Notes: generated by a model not told the origin, from the letters alone. A stretch of 64,000 nt of DNA from JBOHUC01 sp050733935 (GCA_050733935.1 JBOHUC010000098.1:39253-103252); one strand, 5' to 3'; counted from the first letter of the stretch, positions 32,960 through 41,366 are shown. Numbers and translations are program-made.

Positions 32960-34100
32960 TGTCCACCAGTCGCGGAACGACAGGCCCGCTCGCCTCCGGC
33001 GGAGGGCCCTTGCCGGCGGCGAAGACGAGGTCGCCCGGCGCGAGACCGGAGAGCACTTCGTACCCGTCCGGCCGAAGCGCGCCGAGCTCGACCTCGGTGC
33101 GGACGATCTTCCCGTCCCTGACGCGGCGCACGAACAATCGGCTGCCGTCGCGCTCGAGATAGGCAGCCCGCGGAAGAACGGCTCCGCCTCCGAGGCCGGT
33201 GGACGGGGCGGCCGCGCCCGCGTTCCCGGACGCGCTTCCGTCGCCGTTCGCGAACGCCACGCGCACCGTCGACCCGGCGAGCCCCGGGGAGGTGCCGACG
33301 GCCTCGATCTGAACGCGGAACCGGCCGGTGGTGGGATCCACGATCGGGCTCACGTTCGCGACGCGGCCCGCGGCGGCCGAGCTGGTCGAGCCCGCCTCGC
33401 CTTCGGGCACGAGCGAGACCCTTTCTCCGACGGCGACCCGGCCGCGGAACGACGCCGGCAGGTAGAGATCGGCTTTGAGACGCGAAGGATCGGTGACGCG
33501 GAACAAGACCTCCTGCGCCTTGACCGGCTGGAAGCGCTCCGCGCGCACGTTCCAGACGATTCCCGAGACCGGCGCGCGCAGCGTGCGGCGCTCGAGCGCG
33601 AGCTTGGCGAGCTTCAAGTCCGCTTCGGTGGCCTGCGCCTTGGCGCGCGCGGCGTCCAGGGTCTGGCGCGAGATCCACGCCCCCTCGGCGCCCTTCTGGG
33701 CCCGCTCGAACTCGGCCTTCGCCTGGGCCGCGAGCGCCCCGATGTACTCGACCTCGAGCACGTGCTCCTCGGAATTGAGCCGCGCGAGCGCCATTCCCGC
33801 GCTCACGCGCTGCCCTTCCTTGACCAGGACCTCGCGCACGATTCCGTCGGCGCGGGCGATCACGGGCGCATCCACGGCCGGCTCGCAGAACGCGCGCACG
33901 ACCTCGCTCGCGTCGAGTCCCGGCCGAACGCTCACGACGTCGACCGGCGTCCCCTCGACCCCGGCCGCCGACGACGTGGCCGCGCGCGAAGGAGAATCGG
34001 CGGGGCCGCCACAGCCGGCGGAAGCCAGGGAAAGAGAGGAAAACGCGAGGGCAACAGCCGTCCAGCGGGCATGCCGACGAGTGGAGTACAGACTCCACAT
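32946..34100 (-). CDS. HlyD/RND-type periplasmic adaptor, probable lipoprotein
   Basis: 384 aa from ATG 34100 (a frame open to 34181 has no hydrophobic N-terminus of its own). Signal sequence WTAVALAFSSLSLASAGC gives a weak lipobox. Lipoyl halves (DAPVIARADGIVREVLVKEG and RRTLRAPVSGIVWNVRAERF) flank a helical hairpin (AAQAKAEFERAQKGAEGAW...); barrel and membrane-proximal domains follow (PTTGRFRVQIEA, LFVRRVRDGKIVRTEVELGA). First gene of the three-gene module; no inner-membrane RND pump or TolC gene follows, so it may work with the M50-HlyD hybrid. Confidence 0.83.
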   Translation of the reverse strand: MWSLYSTRRHARWTAVALAFSSLSLASAGCGGPADSPSRAATSSAAGVEGTPVDVVSVRPGLDASEVVRAFCEPAVDAPVIARADGIVREVLVKEGQRVSAGMALARLNSEEHVLEVEYIGALAAQAKAEFERAQKGAEGAWISRQTLDAARAKAQATEADLKLAKLALERRTLRAPVSGIVWNVRAERFQPVKAQEVLFRVTDPSRLKADLYLPASFRGRVAVGERVSLVPEGEAGSTSSAAAGRVANVSPIVDPTTGRFRVQIEAVGTSPGLAGSTVRVAFANGDGSASGNAGAAAPSTGLGGGAVLPRAAYLERDGSRLFVRRVRDGKIVRTEVELGALRPDGYEVLSGLAPGDLVFAAGKGPPPEASGPVVPRLVDSARL

Positions 34101-34183
34101 GGGTGGACCTCGGGGGAGACCTGGGAAAGGACTGGCGATCTGGTCCGGGCTGAACCAGAGGGGAGCGTCCGAATCGAGCAACG

Positions 34184-34212
34184 ATCCTGCCTTGTGCGCG
34201 CCGGACTGTCAA
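34184..34212 (-). promoter_or_regulatory. Candidate promoter of the HlyD/M50/GAF module
   Basis: Minus strand: perfect TTGACA (34212-34207), 17-base spacer, CAGGAT (34189-34184). Transcription from about 34177 leaves a 77-base leader before ATG 34100. Confidence 0.5.
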
Positions 34213-34267
34213 CCGCGCGACGCACGCGACACGCGCGACGGGTTCGACTGGCGCGACCGGCGCGACC

Positions 34268-34305
34268 CAAAAAACTGCGACCCGGAGCCACGCGCTCCGG
34301 GTCGC
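34268..34305 (-). terminator. Strong minus-strand terminator without an upstream gene
   Basis: Perfect 12-base arms GCGACCCGGAGC (34277-34288) and GCTCCGGGTCGC (34294-34305) with a 5-base loop, followed on the minus strand by AGTTTTTT. It lies upstream of the module's promoter, and no minus-strand gene is seen to its right, so it may end a small RNA made from 34306-34640. Confidence 0.7.
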
Positions 34306-34662
34306 CGGTCGGTTCGGGGGTGGGGAACTGCGGGTGCTGCCTGAGGAGTAGGAGCGGGCAGGGGCGCCGGGGTCACGGGTGTCACGCGCTGAAGTAGCGC
34401 ACCCTGCGCCGCTCACTGGATTGACGGCGATCCCTCGCCGTCCGTCTTTCCCTTTGAGCAGGGGATGTGCCAGACTGGGGACCGGACGGAAGGCAACTTC
34501 GAAATCGTTCTGAACAGGGGCCTTAGGCGTCCCGGTGGAGCCGTTGGGGGAACCCGGAGGAGCCCCCGGACGCGCTCGAAGGCTGCAAGCCGCAAGGTAC
34601 TTTCGCCGCAAGTTGCAGAATCCCTGCGACGCTCAAAACCCGGAGGAGGGAACCCCCCACCC
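34306..34662. other. Gene-free stretch before the bacilliredoxin gene
   Basis: No convincing coding frame. It holds a plus-strand hairpin GACGGCGA-TCCC-TCGCCGTC (34423-34442) followed by a pyrimidine run, a CTGCAA/TTGCAG inverted pair (34583-34588, 34613-34618), and GGAGGAGGG (34642-34650) as the distant ribosome binding site for ATG 34663. It may be a structured leader; it matches no riboswitch class I can name. Confidence 0.4.
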
Positions 34663-35091
34663 ATGGATCTGAACACCTACTTCACACAGACGATGCGGGA
34701 CGAGCTCACCCGGATCGGTTTCGAAGAGCTCACGACACCCGAAGCGGTGGACACCGCACTCGCCGCGCGCAAGGGAACGGCCCTCGTGTTCGTGAACTCG
34801 GTCTGCGGATGCGCCGCCGGCATGGCCCGCCCCGGGATGGCGCTCGCGCTCGAGAAGACGTCCGCGCGCCCGGATCGCCTGGTGACCGTGTTCGCCGGAC
34901 AGGATCGCGAGGCGACCCAGCACGCGCGCACGTACTTTGCGGAGGTTCCTCCGTCGTCGCCTTCGATTGCGCTCCTCAAGGACGGCGCGCTCGTCGGGTT
35001 CGTGCCGCGCCATCAGATCGAAGGGCGTCCCGCGGAGGACGTGGGCGCTCGGATCGCGGAGATGCTCGAGTCGCATTGCACTGCGGCGTAG
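34663..35091 (+). CDS. brxA: Bacilliredoxin (BrxA/BrxB, YphP/YqiW family)
   Basis: 142 aa, the standard family length. The thioredoxin-like fold carries VFVNSVCGCAAGMARPG with the CGC active site (residues 48-50). Bacilliredoxins remove bacillithiol from modified cysteines (or act as related disulfide reductases), so a low-molecular-weight thiol system is implied. Other landmarks: TVFAGQDREATQHARTYF and PPSSPSIALLKDGALVGFVPRHQIEGR. A rho-independent terminator follows, so it is transcribed as a single gene. Confidence 0.92.
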   Translation: MDLNTYFTQTMRDELTRIGFEELTTPEAVDTALAARKGTALVFVNSVCGCAAGMARPGMALALEKTSARPDRLVTVFAGQDREATQHARTYFAEVPPSSPSIALLKDGALVGFVPRHQIEGRPAEDVGARIAEMLESHCTAA

Positions 35092-35185
35092 CGAGGGACG
35101 GCGCAAGGCACGGTGTCCGCGCACGGCGCAACGCGCTCCTCGCAACGCGGCGCAGAAAATCTTGCAGAAAAGCGCGATGGCGGAC

Positions 35186-35212
35186 GGCGGCCCGGAAAAC
35201 GGGCCGCCTTTT
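35186..35212 (+). terminator. Rho-independent terminator after brxA
   Basis: GGCGGCCCG (35186-35194), loop GAAAA, CGGGCCGCC (35200-35208) then TTTTCGTTT. It ends the brxA transcript about 95 bases after the stop codon. Confidence 0.9.
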
Positions 35213-35306
35213 CGTTTCGAAACCTTTGCAGGTGCACGCGTTCAGACGCCGGCCTTGCCCGCCGATAACCTGCGTGGAGGGAGCCCGCACCTTCCCTGGA
35301 GGAGAA

Positions 35307-35831
35307 ATGACCGACCTCAAGATCCGCACGTTCCCGCGTTCGCTGCCGAAAGCGCTCGAGTCCGTCGCGCGTCTCGTGCCCGGCTATCGCGGGTATTCGT
35401 CGAAGGACGACCGCCGGGAAGAGGACAAGCGCCTGCGCACGCAGATCGCGCGCTGCCTGCGCGAAGCTTCGCAGGACCTGCACCGTGCCGTGCGCACGCT
35501 GCCGTTCGACGGCGTTCCTCCGGGATTGAACCGGCTCGGTCAGGTCGCGAAGCGGATCGATCGCCTGGTCGAGGACGTCGTGCACTCGGCGTACGGCTAT
35601 CCCGGGTTCTTCGAGCCCGTGCGCGTGGACGAACGCCGGCTCGAGCTTCTCTACCGCGCGGACATTGCGGTCGCCGAGTCCGTGCAGGGCGTCACGTCCG
35701 AAGTCGAGGCGTGGATCCTCAATCCCGATCTCGAAGCGCGCGGCGGCGAATCACTCGCGAACGTCGAGGTCGCGCTCGATCTCGCCGAGAACGCGTGGCG
35801 CACGCGCCGGGAGATGCTCGCCGAGGAATAG
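35307..35831 (+). CDS. Conserved hypothetical helical protein
   Basis: 174 aa from ATG 35307, with GGAGGAG directly upstream. All-helical by composition, rich in Arg and Leu, no signal peptide or membrane helix. It has KALESVARLVPGYRGYSSKD at the N-terminus, a helix pair (LNRLGQVAKRIDRLVEDVVH) and the C-terminal SLANVEVALDLAENAWRTRR. No family recognised. A degraded copy of its last 30 codons is found at 38926-39015, 3 kb away. Confidence 0.7.
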   Translation: MTDLKIRTFPRSLPKALESVARLVPGYRGYSSKDDRREEDKRLRTQIARCLREASQDLHRAVRTLPFDGVPPGLNRLGQVAKRIDRLVEDVVHSAYGYPGFFEPVRVDERRLELLYRADIAVAESVQGVTSEVEAWILNPDLEARGGESLANVEVALDLAENAWRTRREMLAEE

Positions 35832-35861
35832 TGCGCGCGGGTGGTCTCAGCGCCGCCCGCT

Positions 35862-36497
35862 TTAGCGCCGCCCCGCCTTGATCCTTCCCCACGTCGTGCC
35901 GCGCGAAGGGACCTCGCGCTCGCAGCACACGGTCGCCGATCCGAAGTTCTCGAAGCCCTCCCCGCTCACTTCGACCGCGAGCTGCGCGCAATGCTCGTCT
36001 TCGGGCTCCGCATCGACGCGCGTCGGCGGATAGGGACCATGCGTCTCCGCGGGCGGACCGCCCCCGGGACCGCCCGGATCCCAGACGACCTCGACGAGAT
36101 CTCCGGTCGCGTCATTCCAGCCCTCGATCCTGCAGTTGTCATTGCAGTGCACGGTGAACGTGAGCGTGAGCACACCCCGACCCGGCACGCCCGTGAAGGC
36201 GCCCACGTCCGCGGCGGGAATGAAGAGGGTCACGAGGCCATCATCGAGCGGCAGGGCGTCGGCATCGAGGAGCGTGACGGTCGTGCCGATCGCGACGTCG
36301 GTGGCCGTGATGTCGACGTCGAGCTCGACGACGACCGTGGCCGTTCCGGAATCCGGCGGGCACGTGATCGATGCGGGAGAGACCGTGATCGTCGCGCCGT
36401 GAACCTCGAGGGCCTCTGCATCGCGAGCCCACGCGAAAGCCGCGCACAGAATCGCGATCTCGATCCACGGGAGCCAATTCCATCGGCGGGTCTTCAT
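35862..36497 (-). CDS. Secreted hypothetical protein
   Basis: 211 aa from ATG 36497, with GGAGGAG upstream. Signal peptide (WIEIAILCAAFAWARDAEA). The mature part looks like one immunoglobulin-like beta-sandwich (ITVSPASITCPPDSGTATVV ... GRGVLTLTFTVHCNDNCR) followed by a Gly/Pro-rich loop (DPGGPGGGPPAETHGPYPP) and a Cys-containing tail (ATVCCERE). Several cysteines suggest periplasmic disulfides. Function unknown. It lies 89 bases after the thioredoxin-like gene on the same strand, with its own ribosome binding site. Confidence 0.6.
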   Translation of the reverse strand: MKTRRWNWLPWIEIAILCAAFAWARDAEALEVHGATITVSPASITCPPDSGTATVVVELDVDITATDVAIGTTVTLLDADALPLDDGLVTLFIPAADVGAFTGVPGRGVLTLTFTVHCNDNCRIEGWNDATGDLVEVVWDPGGPGGGPPAETHGPYPPTRVDAEPEDEHCAQLAVEVSGEGFENFGSATVCCEREVPSRGTTWGRIKAGRR

Positions 36498-36585
36498 GGC
36501 GTTTCTCCTCCGGCAGGGAACATCGCCTGCGGGGGGAGCCGTGCCGAGGACCATGACCCAGAGTGGCCACGGGACACAAGCGGGC

Positions 36586-37182
36586 TTAGGGGCGCGCGCT
36601 CGACGGACTCTCTGTCACGCTCCCGAAATTCTCCGCAATCCAGTCCATCGTGCGCGCACTGCCCGGATAGCCGACCAGCTTCTCGTGCCGCGAGCCATCC
36701 GCCGAAGCCACGACCAGCGTCGGAAACGCGTGCACCTCGTACCGGTTCTGGAGCGAGTCCACGGCCGCGGGGTTTCGGCCCTCCTCGCGCAGGCGATCCC
36801 GGACTCGGACCGGCACGAACATCGAATCGATCTGCCCGGCCAATCCCGGATCGGAGAAGATTTCAGCCTGCATCATGCGACAGGGCCCGCACCAATCGGC
36901 GGCGAAGTCGTACAGCAGGGGCTTGGCCGTCCGCAGTGCCTCCTCCTCCGCTCCTGAGCCGGGTTCCCGCCACGCCACGAGATCGGTGCGTGGGGGCGCG
37001 GAAATCCCGCTCGAGGTTCGCAGGGAGACTTCAGGAATGGATCCGGCCGGCACTTCCGTGCGCGCGAAGATCCCGAGCCCGATCCGGACGAGGAGGAGCA
37101 CGCCGGCGATCACGAGCAGCGCGACCGGCATGGCCCGGCTCGAGGCATAGCGCACCTGGCGCTTGGTTGGCGGATCGGTCAT
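36586..37182 (-). CDS. Membrane-anchored thioredoxin-like protein
   Basis: 198 aa from ATG 37182 (ATG 37206, overlapping the permease gene, is possible). One transmembrane helix (AMPVALLVIAGVLLLVRIGLG) then a periplasmic thioredoxin fold with LLYDFAADWCGPCRMMQ (CGPC active site) and HAFPTLVVASADGS (cis-Pro loop). The early DLVAWREPGS and EEEALRTAKPLL resemble DsbD-gamma/TlpA-like proteins that carry electrons to periplasmic targets. Its position right after the ABC permease suggests one operon. Confidence 0.8.
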   Translation of the reverse strand: MTDPPTKRQVRYASSRAMPVALLVIAGVLLLVRIGLGIFARTEVPAGSIPEVSLRTSSGISAPPRTDLVAWREPGSGAEEEALRTAKPLLYDFAADWCGPCRMMQAEIFSDPGLAGQIDSMFVPVRVRDRLREEGRNPAAVDSLQNRYEVHAFPTLVVASADGSRHEKLVGYPGSARTMDWIAENFGSVTESPSSARP

Positions 37183-37192
37183 CCCCCCGCCC

Positions 37193-37900
37193 TCAGTCGG
37201 TGGCATACGAGAATTCCCGTCGGTTCAGGATCACGATCGCGACCGCGAGGCACAGGGTGACGGTGGAGAGGTACGACACGAGGTCGAACCAGCCCAGGAC
37301 CCCGCCGCCAAGCGTTGTCTTGAGATCGAGGCCCGGGCTCAGGAAGCGACTCATCTCCCGGCTCGCCCGCAACAAGACAGGTGATGCCGCGATGCCTCCC
37401 GCGATGGCCAGGGCACCCGCTCCGAGATGGAGCAGGGCCCAGACGACGAGGTCGACCACGGCGGGGAGCAGGCTCGACAGCAGCGTGAACACCGCCACGG
37501 TGCCGAACACGGCGAGCAGCTGCTCGATGGCCGTGCGGGCGAGGAGATCGAGCGCGGGGGGCGCGCCGCGAATCGTCATCGCCAGGGAGCCGAGGGCGAG
37601 TTGGAGGATCACCGCTCCGGCCGCAAACGCGCCGACGCCGAACCAGCGGCTCAGCACGTAAGCGCTGCGTGTGACCGGTCGCGCGAAGAGCAGGCCGAGC
37701 ACACCCGACGATATGTCCTGTCCAATGAGTCCGGCTCCGAGCAGGACCGCGAACACCCCCCCCGATTGCATCATGCTGAACCCCAGCCGCGGCTCGAACG
37801 CGACGAGCAGCACCGGAAACCCGAGCAGGAGGAGCACGAGGATCCCGCGCGGGCTCACCGCACGCTGCAGGATCGTGTGGAAAATCAGCGTGCGATTCAT
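37193..37900 (-). CDS. ABC-2 type transporter permease (NosY-like)
   Basis: 235 aa from ATG 37900. It has six hydrophobic segments and the ABC-2 pattern: GILVLLLLGFPVLLVAF, GGVFAVLLGAGLIGQDISSGVLGLLFARPVTRSAYVLSRW, then four further helices ending TVTLCLAVAIVILNRREF. The ISSGVLGLLFARPVTR segment is the characteristic first cytoplasmic coupling region of NosY/CcmB-like permeases. Overlaps the ATPase stop by 4 bases (ATGA). Confidence 0.85.
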   Translation of the reverse strand: MNRTLIFHTILQRAVSPRGILVLLLLGFPVLLVAFEPRLGFSMMQSGGVFAVLLGAGLIGQDISSGVLGLLFARPVTRSAYVLSRWFGVGAFAAGAVILQLALGSLAMTIRGAPPALDLLARTAIEQLLAVFGTVAVFTLLSSLLPAVVDLVVWALLHLGAGALAIAGGIAASPVLLRASREMSRFLSPGLDLKTTLGGGVLGWFDLVSYLSTVTLCLAVAIVILNRREFSYATD

Positions 37901-38838
37901 GCCTCCTCCCGCTCGGGCCGCTCGGCGAACAGACGCTCGAGACGGCTGCCCTCGGGCCGCGCCTCGGTGATCCGGACCCCGGCGGCGCGCAGGGCGTCGA
38001 GCAGACGTGCGGTGCCGTCGTCGTCCCGCACGCCGAAACGCGCGCCGTGCGTTTGCGTGTCGTGAAGCACGGCTTCCACCGATTGCGCCACAGCAGCGAG
38101 GCGTTCGGCCGAGGTGATTTCGGGGCCTGTGCTCGCCGTCCAACGCACGAGCAGGACATGGGCCAGCGTGTCGGCGGCGCGCGAAGTCTCGATCGATTCG
38201 ATGTGTCCGGCCTTCACGAACGCCACCCGGTCGCAGATTCGTTCGACTTCCGCAAGTTGATGCGAATTGACGATCAGGGTCGCGCCGCGTGCGCGCACCT
38301 CGGAGAGCAGGCGGCGAAACAGGATGACGCCCGCGGGATCGACGCCGGAGATCGGCTCGTCCAGGAACAGGTAGCGCGGGCTGCCGAGCAGCGCCTGGGC
38401 GAGCCCGAGCCGCTGCAGCATGCCGCGGGAATATTTTCGGATCGTCATCGACGCGGCTGCCGGTTCGAGTCCCACTCGCTCGAACGACGTCCGGACGTCC
38501 TCACTTCTCCGTGCCGGATCCAATTCGGCGAGCGCGTGGTGATAGGCAAGGAAGCGAGTCCCCGTCATCCATCGATCGAGCACAAGTCGTTCCGGCAGGT
38601 ACCCGACCACCCTTCGGACCGCCAGAGCGTCGGGGGCGCGGCCATCGATCTCGATCCGCCCTGAATCAGGCCGGAGCATTCCGAGCAGGCAGCCCATGAG
38701 CGTCGTCTTCCCGGCGCCGTTCGGTCCAATGATCCCGAAGGCCTCGCCCGCCCTGACGTCGAGGGATACGGAGTCGAGCGCGCGCACGGCTCCGCCCCGG
38801 TAGGTTTTCGTGAGTCCGGCGACGCGGATCCCGCTCAT
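37897..38838 (-). CDS. ABC transporter ATP-binding protein
   Basis: 313 aa from ATG 38838. Nucleotide-binding domain with Walker A GPNGAGKTT (residues 38-46), a degenerate signature KYSRGMLQRLGLAQAL in place of LSGGQ, Walker B YLFLDEP, and switch His in IVNSHQLAEVE. The C-terminal 90 residues (TGPEITSAERLAAVAQSV ...) form a regulatory tail as in ABC-2 exporters of the CcmA/NosF type. Export substrate unknown; the thioredoxin-like neighbour suggests envelope or cofactor biogenesis. TATGAT ends 9 bases before this ATG, which supports it over ATG 38859. Confidence 0.9.
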   Translation of the reverse strand: MSGIRVAGLTKTYRGGAVRALDSVSLDVRAGEAFGIIGPNGAGKTTLMGCLLGMLRPDSGRIEIDGRAPDALAVRRVVGYLPERLVLDRWMTGTRFLAYHHALAELDPARRSEDVRTSFERVGLEPAAASMTIRKYSRGMLQRLGLAQALLGSPRYLFLDEPISGVDPAGVILFRRLLSEVRARGATLIVNSHQLAEVERICDRVAFVKAGHIESIETSRAADTLAHVLLVRWTASTGPEITSAERLAAVAQSVEAVLHDTQTHGARFGVRDDDGTARLLDALRAAGVRITEARPEGSRLERLFAERPEREEA

Positions 38839-38847
38839 GGCCACGGC

Positions 38848-38853
38848 ATCATA
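38848..38853 (-). promoter_or_regulatory. -10 box TATGAT of the ABC transporter operon
   Basis: TATGAT (minus strand 38853-38848) lies 9 bases before ATG 38838, leaving at most a 2-4 base leader. The -35 region is not obvious. Confidence 0.45.
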
Positions 38854-38877
38854 GGACATCTTGTGACGGACCGCGCC

Positions 38878-39015
38878 TTCGCGCACCATGCCCGCCGTGC
38901 GCGACCTCCTGGTATCGACGCGCGCGGTGGAGAATCGCTCGCGAACGTCGAAGTCACGCTCGATCTCTCCGAGAACGCCCGGCGGACGCGCCGGGAAATG
39001 CCGGCGGAAGAGTAG
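38878..39015 (+). pseudogene. Chimeric remnant: plsC 5' end joined to the 3' end of the 35307 gene
   Basis: 38878-38915 match the plsC start region (TTCGCGCAC then ATGCCCGCCGTGCGCGA, also at 41424-41461) with only a few differences. From about 38926 the sequence changes to a copy of the end of the hypothetical gene at 35307 (GESLANVEVTLDLSENARRT, then stop TAG at 39013-39015, against GESLANVEVALDLAENAWRT). The two parts are out of frame with each other, so the unit is not a working gene. It marks a rearrangement at the left edge of the lower-GC island. Confidence 0.75.
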
Positions 39016-39212
39016 GCAACTCTCTTCCGACCCCCAGCGAACCCGCGCGTCGGCAACCGCCCGCCAGAACCGGCGCGCGCCCTGCGCCTTGTTGCGACTC
39101 GTCCTGTCGATCTCCCGTCTGCTGGAGCCAACCGTTTTAGCTAAGGCATTTTCTGTGATGGCCTTGAGTTCGAATTCGCGGACTTCGGCCTCTTCGAATC
39201 CATGAAAGCTAG

Positions 39213-39241
39213 TTGACAGCGTTGCCAAATCGGCGTAGCCG
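39213..39241 (+). promoter_or_regulatory. Weak candidate promoter for the M15-like gene
   Basis: TTGACA (39213-39218), 17-base spacer, TAGCCG (39236-39241, poor). Otherwise the 39016-39280 stretch shows nothing recognisable apart from this and the ribosome binding site AAGGAG before ATG 39281. Confidence 0.35.
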
Positions 39242-39280
39242 TCAAGAGCTGCCCGGCAGGGTCATAGCAAGGAGTCCGCA

Positions 39281-40404
39281 ATGAGCAGCGCCCCTCGCCT
39301 CCTGCCCGTAGTCGCCGCACTGATACTGGCCTTTTCATCGTCGGCGACCCCAGGGAAAGAATCGCCGACAGAGCCACGGATTGTCGGAGCAGCAAGATCA
39401 GAGGAAGACGGAACGGTCCTCATCTCCACCTCCGATCTCGGGACGTTCCGCGCGTATCAAAGTCGCGCGGCGCCGGGCCCTCTCTACACTGGGACGTGCT
39501 ACTACATCGACAGCGTGAGCGTCATCAATCCTGGCGCAGGCTGCGATACCGTGCCGAAGAACTACACATCGTTTGGGCGGTGGATCTTCTACATCTGCAC
39601 CGACCCACCGAACTGCACAAATGTGGTCCCCAATTGCAATGTCCGCCTTACTGTCCGCGCCATCCAGGGAGACGGATTCCACTTTCATGGTGACCCCAAC
39701 CGACCGATGGGCGCGCCCATTGACACGAGCGGGACCACGGGCTTCGACGGCTTGCAGTTTCGCATACCCTTCCGCTGGCCCCAGGTTGCGGGGCCGCTGG
39801 AGATCCGATTCTTCGCTACGAGCTCGTGCGGGCCAACAGATTCGTCCGCGGTCGACTGGGTCTATTGCCTCGAGGCTGCACCGCTCGTGCCCTCGGCACC
39901 TTGTCCGCCATGCACGGGAACCCCATTCAACATCCCTGCGGTGGAGTTCCCTTTGCTGCCGATTGGCCCGGACTACGACCTCACCGGCATGACGCCTATC
40001 CACCCGCTGAATCATTACGGACTGCGGGGGATGGTCGACTCCCTGGTTTCGGCCGCCAGGGCATTCAGGACCAAGTTCCCTACCGGCACGAAGATGGGAT
40101 TCAACGACATGAGCCTTGCATACGGCGGGTGTTCGACGCCGACCCGGTTGGCGATTGGGCGTCACCTACTCATTGCGGCCATCGCGTCGGCATGGAATGT
40201 GACTTCAGCACTAACAGGTTCGGACCCAATCCCGCGGTCCCATCGAGCAACAAATACCTCCGATACGCAGAGATCACCCTCAGGGCTCGAAACTTCACGA
40301 TTCACCCGGAGTTCCACCCGAACCACTGGCATTTGAAGTACTACGGACCAGGAACGTTCCGGGGACCGGGCAGCACCTTGACGAAGGAGCACCCACAGCC
40401 ATGA
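39281..40404 (+). pseudogene. Secreted M15-like (VanX/MepA-type) metallopeptidase, frameshifted near 40130
   Basis: ATG 39281 with AAGGAG upstream starts a signal peptide (LLPVVAALILAFSSSATPG). The frame is good to about residue 283 (KMGFNDMSLAYGG), then degenerates. The +1 frame from 40130 continues naturally (VFDADPVGDWASPTHCGHRV, then GMECDFSTN) to TGA 40404. It contains the M15 zinc pattern HxxGxxxD (HRVGMECD) and NHWHL near the end, equivalent to EWWH. A missing G in GGCGGGTG (40125-40132) would restore one 374-aa protein. M15 enzymes cut cell-wall peptides. Overlaps the next gene by 4 bases. Composition is less GC-rich than flanking genes. Confidence 0.6.
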
Positions 40405-41366
40405 CGCACTCCCGTCTCTTCCTTCTGTTGGGCGTGGTTGCGGTTCTCTCCCTCCTGCTCGTCATCGCGCCACCGATGCGCTCAAGTGAGGAGAACAGAG
40501 CCCCTCACGCGTCGACACCGACGCTCGACCTCTCGCAGCCTGGGCTCGTGTACGCCGACTCGACATTGACCTTTCTCAAACGGGCCCAGGCCATCGATCC
40601 CGAGATCGTTGCTTCTCCTCCCTCGTTTGACTCAAGCACCGGCCTGTACACGTACGCGTATGCGGTTACAAACAGGGTCGGTGCCACAAGCGCCATCCGT
40701 CACTTTGCCCTTGCCCCCGTCCCAAGGCCGGTCAGCGTTACGTTGCCGAGCGACGCGTGGGATTACGTCTACGGGTTTGAGGAGCGTCGTGACGCGCTGC
40801 TCTGGACGGTTATCGATGCTGGTCCGGCTCCAGCGGATTGGGATTCCGTGAGCGTTTGGCCAAGTCCGTTTGATATCCAACCGGGTCAGAGCATTGTTGG
40901 TTTTAGCTTTAAGACTCCGGCGTCGCCTGCGATGGTTTCCTACTACGTTCAGGGCTTCTTTGCACAGCCGACAAGCGGGGGCGAAGCTGGCGGCCATCCC
41001 GTGCTCACCCTTTTCCAAAACAGCTTGACGGGTACCATCGTCGGACCGGGCAGCGCCGTAAACGTGGATCCGGGTCCTGCTTCCACGACGATCCAATTCC
41101 AGCCTCCCGTTCCCAATCCCACTACCGGGGCCGTTTCCGTAACGTTGTACCTCACAGAATCCGCCAGCGTTCGGCTCGCCCTCTTTACCGTTAACGGGAG
41201 ACTGATTCGGGAATTGATGGAGGGACCACGATCGTCCGGATTCTACTCAGTTACCTGGGACGGCATGGATGATTCCGGTCGGCGCGTTGGGCCGGGAGTC
41301 TACTTCTACAAACTGTGGCTTGACGGCAGACCCACTGGCCAGCGCCGAGTCGTCGTGATGGATTAG
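40401..41366 (+). CDS. Secreted protein with FlgD/T9SS-type C-terminal domain
   Basis: 321 aa from ATG 40401 (overlap ATGA with the previous gene; GAAGGAG upstream). Signal peptide or anchor LFLLLGVVAVLSLLLVIAPP. The central part has a beta-sandwich feel (YTYAYAVTNRVGATSAIRHF, PFDIQPGQSIVGFSF). The last 85 residues are the sorting-like domain: PPVPNPTTGAVSVTLYL, LFTVNGRLIRELMEG, TWDGMDDSGRRVGPGVYFY, ending RRVVVMD. Probably exported together with the M15-like protein. Composition lower in GC than most of the window, as for its partner. Confidence 0.75.
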   Translation: MTHSRLFLLLGVVAVLSLLLVIAPPMRSSEENRAPHASTPTLDLSQPGLVYADSTLTFLKRAQAIDPEIVASPPSFDSSTGLYTYAYAVTNRVGATSAIRHFALAPVPRPVSVTLPSDAWDYVYGFEERRDALLWTVIDAGPAPADWDSVSVWPSPFDIQPGQSIVGFSFKTPASPAMVSYYVQGFFAQPTSGGEAGGHPVLTLFQNSLTGTIVGPGSAVNVDPGPASTTIQFQPPVPNPTTGAVSVTLYLTESASVRLALFTVNGRLIRELMEGPRSSGFYSVTWDGMDDSGRRVGPGVYFYKLWLDGRPTGQRRVVVMD

